From assembly GCA_030691805.1 (NCBI GenBank), contig JAUYDP010000213.1:1-13619 (forward strand): DNA of 13,619 nucleotides, written 5' to 3'. The notes under the pieces are model-generated. The model had not been told where the DNA came from, did no database searches, and saw only the letters and a program-made list of their open reading frames with translations. This document shows, in pieces, positions 1 to 4,533 of the stretch. Position 1 is the stretch's first letter, and every line of letters starts with the position of its first letter. A program made the translations under genes and the position numbers. Source of the DNA: Dehalococcoidia bacterium. Lineage in GTDB: Bacteria > Chloroflexota > Dehalococcoidia > JAUYDP01.

Positions 1-415
1 GGTAAGCTATGAGGTGCCCATCGTCCCCACGCACGTGGGGGTGAACCGGGACACCGGCCAGAGCCTGGTAGAGCGAGAGCATCGTCCCCACGCACGTGGG
101 GGGTGGACCGAACCATAACCGCCCGATGGAGATGGAGAAGGCATCGTCCCCACGCACGTGGGGGTGGACCGCAACAAACAGCCTCTCTAACCGTCGTCCA
201 GAAATCGTCCCCACGCACGTGGGGGTGGACCGGTTATTGCCGTAATTGGCTGGGCTGGCGACTGATCGTCCCCACGCACTTGGGGGTGGACCGCTCGCAG
301 GAAGGCCGCCGATGTCGGGAACTACATTGTCCCCACGCACTTGGGGGTGGACCGAACGAGAAAGGGAGGTAAGCTATGAGGTGCCCATCGTCCCCACGCA
401 CTTGGGGGCGGACCG
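1..415 (+). CRISPR. CRISPR array, type I-E-like, 7 repeats, open at left edge
   Basis: Seven repeats lie at 20-48, 81-110, 143-171, 204-232, 265-293, 326-354 and 387-415, separated by six spacers of exactly 32 nt. A seventh spacer is cut by the window edge (1-19). The repeat is 29 nt, begins ATCGTCCCCACGCACG and ends GTGGACCG. Its inner CCCCACG...CGTGGGG arms form the usual hairpin. Length, hairpin and the ACCG end match type I-E repeats. Repeat 2 is 30 nt because of one extra G. Repeat 1 ends GTGAACCG. Repeats 5-7 carry CACTTGGGG instead of CACGTGGGG, repeat 6 starts ATTG, and repeat 7 has GGGCGGACCG. Decay toward the right suggests the leader is to the left, outside the window, and the trailer end is at 415. 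No type I-E cas genes are visible here. Confidence 0.97.
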
Positions 416-421
416 AGCTGC

Positions 422-450
422 TTGCTCCTGGGCAGAACACGGGGTACAAT
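422..450 (+). promoter_or_regulatory. Putative sigma-A promoter of first VapB copy
   Basis: TTGCTC at 422-427 and TACAAT at 445-450 are separated by 17 nt. The site begins seven bases after the last CRISPR repeat and lies 27 nt before the antitoxin start. A matching site with the same spacing precedes the second copy at 804-832, which supports function. Confidence 0.6.
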
Positions 451-477
451 CATTGGAGGGATGTTCTGGAGGCACAA

Positions 478-726
478 GTGGTATGGAAGATAAATGTTTC
501 CTTGCCTGAAGAGGTGCTGGAGCAGTTAGACCTGGCAGCGCGCGAGTCTCACGCCAGCCGCAGTGCCTTACTGGTCCAGGCCGTCGAACACTTCCTGGCG
601 AAAAAGGAGGAGGAAAGGAAGCAAGAGAACCGGCGGCAGGCAACCGAGCAGATATCCAGACTCGCTGACGAGCTCGATCCCTGGGACGGACCCGCGGATG
701 TGCTCAAATGGCGAGACCGACACTAG
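478..726 (+). CDS. Ribbon-helix-helix (CopG/VapB-like) antitoxin, copy 1
   Basis: This 82-residue protein has an N-terminal ribbon-helix-helix fold at about residues 3-40. The beta strand WKINVSLP is followed by a helix, EEVLEQLDLAARES, and a second helix that begins SRSALLVQAVEHFL. The C-terminal half is charged (EEERKQENRR) and ends in DVLKWRDRH, the kind of tail that binds a partner toxin. I chose the GTG at 478 because GGAGG (468-472) lies five bases upstream and the second copy starts at the aligned codon. Family members bind DNA as dimers, repress their own operon and neutralise a PIN ribonuclease. The toxin that should follow is only a stub (708-866), so this antitoxin is an orphan unless it serves the toxin at 1090-1530. 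Confidence 0.85.
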   Translation: MVWKINVSLPEEVLEQLDLAARESHASRSALLVQAVEHFLAKKEEERKQENRRQATEQISRLADELDPWDGPADVLKWRDRH

Positions 727-866
727 TGGTGGATGCCTCTTCAGTGACCCAACTCGTCTGGCGGAATGGCTCAGTTTATGCCCGGCGGTTGCATGAAGGC
801 GGCTTGCCCTCGGGGGAATATCGGGGTAGAATAAATGGAGGCAACTATTGGAGGCACAAATGGTAG
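708..866 (+). pseudogene. Truncated VapC-like PIN toxin remnant, copy 1
   Basis: An ATG inside the end of the antitoxin gene opens a frame that starts MARPTLVVDAS, matching the intact toxin start MARQTLVVDAS at 1090. The first catalytic Asp (residue 9) is present. After about residue 11 the sequence no longer resembles a PIN domain. The frame then runs through the promoter of copy 2 and stops after 52 residues. The remaining acidic residues are absent, so no active nuclease can be made. I read it as a toxin largely deleted after duplication. Confidence 0.7.
804..832 (+). promoter_or_regulatory. Putative sigma-A promoter of second VapBC copy
   Basis: TTGCCC at 804-809 and TAGAAT at 827-832 are spaced by 17 nt. 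The site lies exactly 382 bp from the equivalent boxes of copy 1. Transcription would start just before the GGAGG at 850-854. Confidence 0.6.
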
Positions 867-1108
867 TGAAGATCAATGTGTCGCTGCCCGAAGAAGTCCT
901 GGAACGGATAGACCTGGCAGCGCGCGAATCCCGCGCCACCCGTAGCGCCTTCCTGGTCCAGGCTGCTGAACGCTATCTGGCTGAGCAGGAGGAGGAAAGG
1001 CGGCAACGGCGGCGGCGGGAGGCAGCCGAGCGCATACTCAAACTCGCCGATGAGCTCGGTCCCTGGGACGGAACCGCTGAGGTGCTCAAGTGGCGAGACA
1101 GACACTAG
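860..1108 (+). CDS. Ribbon-helix-helix (VapB-like) antitoxin, copy 2
   Basis: This 82-residue paralogue of the antitoxin at 478-726 has the strand VKINVSLP, helix EEVLERIDLAARES and helix SAFLVQAAERYL. A basic, Glu/Arg-rich linker follows, and the end is EVLKWRDRH. The ATG at 860 is preceded at five bases by GGAGG (850-854). An in-frame TTG at 848 lies before that ribosome site and is less likely. The last 19 bases overlap the start of the PIN toxin at 1090, so the two are probably translationally coupled. It would repress its own promoter (804-832) and block the toxin, as known VapB proteins do. No partner specificity can be read from the sequence. Confidence 0.88.
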   Translation: MVVKINVSLPEEVLERIDLAARESRATRSAFLVQAAERYLAEQEEERRQRRRREAAERILKLADELGPWDGTAEVLKWRDRH

Positions 1109-1530
1109 TGGTGGACGCCTCGGTAGGCGTCAAGTGGTTCAGCGCGGTGGGGGAGGCGCACGTGCCCCAGGCCAGGGCGATTCTCCTGGATTGTGCGTTC
1201 GGTGGGATTAACGTGATAGTGCCGGAGCTCTTCTTTCACGAGATAGCAAACGCGCTGGTCCACAAGGCCGTTATCTCCGACGGGCAGTTGGCGGAGGCAG
1301 TGACTACCCTTTGTAGCTTAGATCTGGTCCTTTTCGCAACAAATGGAGAGCGGCTCAGGACGGCCGCTCAACTTGCCAGGAAGGCTCGCATTACCGAGTA
1401 CGATGCTTACTACGCAGTAGCAGCCATTGAGAACGGCTGTCCCCTGGTCACCGCCAACCCTCGTCATCAGAGGCAGGACCTGGGCTGCCAGGTCATACCC
1501 ATCGAAAAGTGGCAAGCGGGAGCAGGGTGA
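1090..1530 (+). CDS. VapC-like PIN-domain ribonuclease toxin
   Basis: This 146-residue protein has PIN-domain architecture from end to end. VapC toxins are Mg2+-dependent RNases that cut tRNA or rRNA. The acidic residues expected for metal binding are Asp9 (LVVDAS), Glu51 (FFHEIANAL) and Asp105 (TEYDAYYAVAA). The usual fourth acidic position in the LVTAD motif reads LVTANPRH, so Asn123 replaces Asp. This may weaken catalysis, although the fourth acid is not strictly conserved in the family. The start is GTG, seven bases after GAGG (1079-1082), inside the end of the antitoxin gene. Its TGA overlaps the GTG of the cas2 relic at 1527. The gene is full length and looks intact. Confidence 0.85.
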   Translation: MARQTLVVDASVGVKWFSAVGEAHVPQARAILLDCAFGGINVIVPELFFHEIANALVHKAVISDGQLAEAVTTLCSLDLVLFATNGERLRTAAQLARKARITEYDAYYAVAAIENGCPLVTANPRHQRQDLGCQVIPIEKWQAGAG

Positions 1531-1659
1531 TCACCACCCTCCTCATCTACGACCATCCCCTACGACCGCCTCCGCTCGAATGTGGCGGCCGCCTGCCGGG
1601 ACTACGGGCTGGACCGGGTCGTGCACATCGCTTTTCCGGGTCGCGGGATAACCGGATAA
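1527..1659 (+). pseudogene. cas2: cas2 relic 1, frameshifted and truncated
   Basis: GTG at 1527 overlaps the PIN toxin's TGA and opens ITTLLIYD, the first strand of Cas2. One extra C at about 1553-1554 shifts the frame. Reading on from 1555 gives IPYDRLRSNVAAACRDYGLD, closely matching the relic at 2636 (IPDDRLRSKVADACLDNGLD). The shifted frame ends at TAA 1657-1659 after about 43 residues, roughly half a Cas2. Cas2 normally dimerises and bridges two Cas1 dimers during spacer acquisition; this remnant cannot. Its type resembles Cas2 of I-A/I-B/III systems rather than the distinct I-E form. Confidence 0.75.
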
Positions 1660-1686
1660 GATGTAAAATGGGTTGCAAGGAAGCCG

Positions 1687-2205
1687 ATGGCTAGGGATAT
1701 AGATGCGCAAGGGGACCGGCGCTCGATCAACCTGGAGCGTCTGGTCTCCCGTTTTCGGGAGCTGCTGGAGGAACATTTGGGGGAAAACCTGGTGTCTCTC
1801 ATCCTCTTCGGCTCGGTCGCCCGCGGCGATTACCGCCCGGACTCGGACGTAGACCTCCTGTTGGTCTGCGAGACCCTTCCCTCCAACCGCTGGCAACGGT
1901 GGGACCCCATCCTGGCCGTGGAGGAACGGTTGCGGAAGGAGTTTTCCAGCCCCGGCGGTCTCCCTTTGCCTTACATCTCCGTGATCCTCAAGGAGAGGCG
2001 GGAGGCCGCCTATCACTCCCCCCTTTACCTTGACCTGACAGAGGATGCCCGCATTCTCCTGGACCGCGGCGGCTTCTTTGAGGGCGTGCTGGAAGAGATA
2101 AGGCTCAGGCTAAAAGAACTGGGCTCCCAGCGGAAGTTCCTGGGCGAGGGATGGTACTGGGACCTCAAGCCTGATCTCAAGCCGGGCGAGGTGGTGGAGA
2201 TTTGA
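1687..2205 (+). CDS. MNT-type nucleotidyltransferase (partner of HEPN protein)
   Basis: This 172-residue protein has a minimal nucleotidyltransferase domain in its first ~100 residues. The signature GS-x10-DxD is exact: Gly42-Ser43 in LFGSVARG, then Asp54 and Asp56 in SDVDLLLV. In characterised MNT-HEPN modules (MntA/HepT) the MNT protein is the antitoxin and adenylylates the HEPN RNase. The C-terminal third is helical and charged. AAGGAAG (1677-1683) lies three bases before the ATG. The TGA overlaps the TTG of the HEPN gene by four bases, so the pair is one translational unit. Length is greater than minimal MNT proteins but usual for the COG1708-like group. Confidence 0.85.
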   Translation: MARDIDAQGDRRSINLERLVSRFRELLEEHLGENLVSLILFGSVARGDYRPDSDVDLLLVCETLPSNRWQRWDPILAVEERLRKEFSSPGGLPLPYISVILKERREAAYHSPLYLDLTEDARILLDRGGFFEGVLEEIRLRLKELGSQRKFLGEGWYWDLKPDLKPGEVVEI

Positions 2206-2639
2206 ACACCCGGGAAATGGCAAGCGGCTTGTTGCAAGAGGCAGGCTACAGGCTGGAAGGGCTCCGGCGATCCCAAGAGAAAGGGCAATGGTCCTACACG
2301 GTGAGGCTGGCCCAGGAGTGCGTAGAGCTGGCGCTGAAAGCCACACTGCGCTTCTATGGCATCGAGCCTCCCAAATGGCACGACGTGGGGACCCTATTGA
2401 TGGAGAACCAGGACAGGTTTCCCCTCAACCTGCGGGAAAGATTGGCGGAGATCAAGGATATATCTGCCAGGCTCCGTAAAGAGCGGGAGGCAAGCATGTA
2501 CGGGGATGAAGTAATGGGTTTGCCACCATCGCGCCTTTACAACGAGGCCGAGGCCAAGCAAGCCGCCCAATGGGCGGAGTTCATTTATGGTCTCGCCGCT
2601 CAAACCATCGCCGGCCAGGAAACGGGGAAGGCGTCATGA
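2202..2639 (+). CDS. HEPN-domain protein (toxin or accessory partner of MNT)
   Basis: This 145-residue all-helical protein fits the HEPN family: helix LLQEAGYRLEGL, helix SYTVRLAQECVELALKATLR, the PPKWHD loop, then RLRKERE and MYGDE at residues 91-103. HEPN toxins are RNases that use Arg-x4-6-His. Here the His position appears as Met-Tyr (REASMYGDE), as in many thermophile HEPN proteins, so RNase activity is uncertain. The TTG at 2202 overlaps the upstream TGA. An ATG at 2217 is the alternative start, five codons later. Its TGA overlaps the ATG of the second cas2 relic (2636) by four bases. Confidence 0.82.
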   Translation: MNTREMASGLLQEAGYRLEGLRRSQEKGQWSYTVRLAQECVELALKATLRFYGIEPPKWHDVGTLLMENQDRFPLNLRERLAEIKDISARLRKEREASMYGDEVMGLPPSRLYNEAEAKQAAQWAEFIYGLAAQTIAGQETGKAS

Positions 2640-2926
2640 GTCTCCTCCTCATCTACGACATCCCCGACGACCGCCTTCGCTCCAAGGTCGCCGACGCCTG
2701 CCTGGACAACGGGCTAGACCGGATACAGTACAGCGCCTTCCTGGGCGATCTCACCCACAACCGCCAGGAGGAGATACTCCAGCGGGTGCGGCGGATCATC
2801 GGCTAGAAGCCGGCGCGGGTCCAGCTTATCCCGGTCTGTGAGAAGGACCCGTGGTCCCTAAGGCCGTGGGCGACAAAAAACGTGGTTTCGAAAATGGCCG
2901 TGACAGGCGGGCTGCCCGGCGTATAA
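2636..2926 (+). pseudogene. cas2: cas2 relic 2, interrupted by an in-frame TAG
   Basis: ATG at 2636 overlaps the HEPN stop as ATGA. The frame begins MSLLLIYDIPDDRLRSKV, with the conserved Asp of the first Cas2 strand at position 8, and continues through QYSAFLGDLTHNRQEE to residue 56, where TAG falls at 2804-2806. The same frame then reads KPARVQLIPVCEKD, which is the expected last part of Cas2, and stays open for 39 codons to TAA at 2924-2926. Total length without the TAG would be about 96 residues, normal for Cas2. I therefore call it a recently inactivated gene. A short 56-residue product or suppression of the TAG cannot be excluded. No cas1 is present. Confidence 0.75.
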
Positions 2927-2927
2927 T
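2900..2927 (+). promoter_or_regulatory. Putative strong promoter before gene-free stretch
   Basis: GTGACA (2900-2905) and a perfect TATAAT (2922-2927) are spaced by 16 nt. The site overlaps the 3' end of the cas2 relic. Transcription would begin near 2934 and run into the structured region ending at 3160, where no protein gene is visible. Confidence 0.5.
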
Positions 2928-3019
2928 GACCCACTGAGAGGGCCAAGAGAGGCGTGCAGGCCATGGCGGGAGTGCTGCAGGCATCGCGGTACCCTGGCAG
3001 CCGCCTGCGGAAGCAACCT

Positions 3020-3119
3020 GACGACCCGTGGTTAGGGTACTGAAAGGGGGGAACGGGGCGGACACAAGGTACCGCCCGTACGGGGTAAGGGGAGAAACAA
3101 TCCGACGACCCGTGGTTAG
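3020..3119 (+). repeat. 16-bp direct repeat, two copies, with a related third site
   Basis: GACGACCCGTGGTTAG occurs at 3020-3035 and 3104-3119, 84 bp apart. Weaker similarity extends about ten bases upstream (CAACCT / CAATCC). The inner ten bases GACCCGTGGT also occur at 2846-2855, within GGACC-CGT-GGTCC near the end of the cas2 relic. Its nature is unknown. Confidence 0.7.
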
Positions 3120-3160
3120 CGAAGACCCTAAAGGTCTCAAAGACCTTTAGGGTCTGCTAA
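3116..3160 (+). terminator. Long perfect hairpin without T-run
   Basis: AGACCCTAAAGGTCT (3123-3137) and AGACCTTTAGGGTCT (3141-3155) form a perfect 15-bp stem with a CAA loop. TTAGC (3116-3120) and GCTAA (3156-3160) add five pairs across a two-base bulge. No T-run follows, so a standard intrinsic terminator is not proven. It could be an RNA 3' end, an RNase-protecting stem or a protein site. The left arm AAGGTCTCA can also pair with TGAGACCTT at 3171-3179. Confidence 0.45.
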
Positions 3161-3253
3161 AGAAAGTAGGTGAGACCTTCAGTTACTGAACAAGGGAATC
3201 TCCGCGACCTCCGCGCCTCTGCGGTAAACCGGTTCAACTGTTCAGCATCGTGT
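3161..3253. other. Gene-free spacer with short iterated TCCGCG motif
   Basis: Between the long hairpin and the promoter of the methionine operon no gene is seen. It contains three consecutive similar 8-9-mers at 3201-3225 (TCCGCGACC, TCCGCGCC, TCTGCGGT), then AACCGGTT (3227-3234). CTGAAC (3186-3191) and GTTCAG (3240-3245) are inverted copies on either side, so the whole could form a loose stem. Confidence 0.4.
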
Positions 3254-3282
3254 TTGACAAGCCCCGGCCCTTATGCTAACAT
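3254..3282 (+). promoter_or_regulatory. Sigma-A promoter of the SAM/methionine operon
   Basis: A perfect TTGACA (3254-3259) is followed after 17 nt by TAACAT (3277-3282). TG sits one base before the -10 box (3274-3275), making an extended -10. The start point would be near 3289, just ahead of the SAM-I aptamer. Confidence 0.8.
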
Positions 3283-3305
3283 GTTCTAAAATCGAATACG
3301 GGCGA

Positions 3306-3436
3306 CACTCTTATCCAGAGCGGTGGAGGGACTGGCCCGATGAAGCCCGGCAACCGGCTCTGAGAGGATGGATAAGTCCATCCACAATGAGCTCGGTGCT
3401 AATGCCGACAGGATAAAGTCCTGTACGATGAGAGTG
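3306..3436 (+). promoter_or_regulatory. SAM-I (S-box) riboswitch aptamer
   Basis: P1 is CACTCTTATC (3306-3315) with GATGAGAGTG (3427-3436), paired with one G-U. The conserved S-box core follows: AGAGCGGTGGAGGGA (3317-3331), GGCCCGATGAA (3334-3344) and GGCAACC (3349-3355). The P3 hairpin is GGATGGA (3366-3372) with TCCATCC (3377-3383). The core GGTGCTAATGCC is at 3395-3406, and P4 is ACAGGA (3408-3413) with TCCTGT (3419-3424). SAM binding stabilises P1. The genes downstream (mtnA, mtnP, ahcY, metK) are classic S-box targets. Confidence 0.96.
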
Positions 3437-3448
3437 ATGAGGAGAACG

Positions 3449-3481
3449 AGCTTCTCTCATCCATCGGAGAGAAGTTTTTTT
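3449..3481 (+). terminator. SAM-controlled intrinsic terminator with overlapping antiterminator
   Basis: CTTCTCTC (3451-3458) pairs with GAGAGAAG (3467-3474), followed by seven T residues (3475-3481). The 3' P1 strand GATGAGAG (3427-3434) is perfectly complementary to CTCTCATC (3454-3461), which overlaps the 5' arm of the terminator. With SAM, P1 holds and the terminator forms, so the operon is off. Without SAM, 3427-3434 captures 3454-3461 and transcription continues. Confidence 0.93.
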
Positions 3482-3498
3482 ATGACCAGAGGCCGGAT

Positions 3499-4533
3499 TT
3501 GAGGACCGTGGAATGGGCTGATGGCAGGGTCAGGTTTATTGACCAGACCAGGCTGCCCCTCGAAAAGATAATCCTGGAGACCTCCGACTACCGGACGATA
3601 GCCCAGGCCATCAAGACCATGCAGGTCAGGGGCGCGCCCGCTATCGGCGTGGCGGCGGCCATGGGTGTGGCCCTGGGCGCCCTGGAGATCGAGGCCAGCG
3701 GCCGCGATGAATTTCTCGGCTGCCTGACCGAGGTTATCGAGACGCTCCGTTCAACCCGGCCCACGGCAGTTAACCTCTTCTGGGCTTTGGATCGTATGTC
3801 AAGGCGCGCCGGAGAAGGCGCCGACCCGGCCTCCATTCGCCAGGCCCTGGTGGAGGAAGCCCAGGCTATCGGTCGAGAGGACGAGGATGCTAACCGGCGC
3901 ATGGGCGCTTACGGCGCTCCCCTTATCCCGGACTGCGGCCGGGTGCTTACCCACTGCAACGCCGGTGCGCTGGCTACGGCTGCTTACGGCACGGCCCTAG
4001 GGGTCCTGCGGGCTGCCTGCGAAGCGGGTAAGCGATTGCAGGTATACGTGGGTGAGACCCGTCCGCTTTTACAGGGCGCCCGTCTTACCGCCTGGGAGCT
4101 TCAAGAAGAAGGCATCCCCCTCACGGTTATTACCGATAACATGGCTGGCTACCTGATGTCCCTTGGGCGAGTGGACTGCGTTATCGTCGGGGCGGACCGT
4201 ATCGCCGCCAATGGTGACGTGGCCAACAAGATTGGGACCTATTCGTTGGCGGTGCTGGCCCACGCCCACGGTATCCCGTTTTATGTAGCGGCTCCAACCA
4301 GTACCATTGACCTGTCCATCCAAACCGGGGAGCAGATTCCCATAGAGGAGCGCAGCCAGGAAGAGGTCCTGGCTTTTCAGGGTGTTCGGACAGCCCCATT
4401 GGGCGTAAAAGCCTTTAACCCGGCCTTTGATGTCACTCCTCACAGGTATGTGAGCGCCATTATCACAGAAGAGGGGGTGGTGCAGGCGCCGTATGGGGAG
4501 GGCTTGAAAGGGATTTGCAGGCCGATTGGCTGA
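3499..4533 (+). CDS. mtnA: Methylthioribose-1-phosphate isomerase
   Basis: This 344-residue cytosolic enzyme converts 5-methylthioribose-1-phosphate to 5-methylthioribulose-1-phosphate in methylthioadenosine salvage. The N-terminus MRTVEWADGRVRFIDQ and the motifs VRGAPAIGVAAAMG (43-56), RPTAVNLFWALDRM (87-100), THCNAGALAT (151-160) and IVGADRIAANGDVANKIGT (229-247) are typical. Catalytic residues are Cys153 and Asp233. Length is normal. The TTG at 3499 is preceded at six bases by AGAGG (3488-3492), and no ATG or GTG lies at the expected N-terminus. It is the first gene after the SAM riboswitch. The related eIF2B-like and ribose-1,5-bisphosphate isomerase families are less likely because of the THCNAG and GADRI context and the operon. 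Confidence 0.95.
   Translation: MRTVEWADGRVRFIDQTRLPLEKIILETSDYRTIAQAIKTMQVRGAPAIGVAAAMGVALGALEIEASGRDEFLGCLTEVIETLRSTRPTAVNLFWALDRMSRRAGEGADPASIRQALVEEAQAIGREDEDANRRMGAYGAPLIPDCGRVLTHCNAGALATAAYGTALGVLRAACEAGKRLQVYVGETRPLLQGARLTAWELQEEGIPLTVITDNMAGYLMSLGRVDCVIVGADRIAANGDVANKIGTYSLAVLAHAHGIPFYVAAPTSTIDLSIQTGEQIPIEERSQEEVLAFQGVRTAPLGVKAFNPAFDVTPHRYVSAIITEEGVVQAPYGEGLKGICRPIG

Larger units (their letters stand above)
422..1122 (+). repeat. Tandem duplication of a vapB promoter/antitoxin/toxin-start unit (offset 382 bp)
   Basis: The segment from about 422 to 740 is repeated at about 804 to 1122. The offset is a constant 382 bp for the -35 box, the -10 box, the GGAGG ribosome site, the antitoxin start and stop, and the toxin start. 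The copies have diverged by substitution without net insertion or deletion. Similarity ends shortly after the first codons of the PIN toxin, where copy 1 breaks down. I infer an old tandem duplication followed by loss of the first toxin. Confidence 0.85.
2934..3160 (+). ncRNA. Candidate structured noncoding RNA (unknown family)
   Basis: The stretch between cas2 relic 2 and the SAM riboswitch promoter holds no credible protein gene. It starts just after a TATAAT box and ends at a perfect 15-bp hairpin. Several pairings are visible. GTACCC (2989-2994) pairs with GGGTAC (3035-3040). ACGGGGCGG (3053-3061) pairs with CCGCCCGT (3072-3079) with one bulged G and a 10-nt loop. GCAGG (2977-2981) pairs with CCTGC (3004-3008), with CGG/CCG inside. 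I could not match it to RNase P RNA, tmRNA, SRP RNA, 6S RNA, T-box or cobalamin riboswitch signatures. Alternatively it could be decayed mobile or CRISPR-related sequence. Confidence 0.3.

Noticed and set aside
103..509. Open frames across the CRISPR array giving Pro/Arg/Gly-rich repeats such as PRTWGWT
   Set aside because: They are translations of the CRISPR repeat, with no ribosome site and no conserved domain.
1632..1669. Promoter for the MNT-HEPN genes (TTTTCC with TAAGAT at 1657-1662 or TAAAAT at 1664-1669)
   Set aside because: The -35 match is poor and the spacing of about 19 is long. It is possible but not supported enough to list.
2985..3080. GGTACCGC strings resembling the T-box signature
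   Set aside because: The full T-box core, stem I elements and a downstream aminoacylation gene are missing.
3020..3119. Calling the 16-bp repeat a second CRISPR array
   Set aside because: There are only two full copies, spacing is irregular (177 and 84 bp to the partial copy), and the repeat boundaries are not conserved.
2826..3140. 104-codon minus-strand frame across the gene-free stretch
   Set aside because: It is low-complexity, Pro/Ser/Arg-rich and has no ribosome site. Its internal LTTGR repeat simply reflects the 16-bp DNA repeat.
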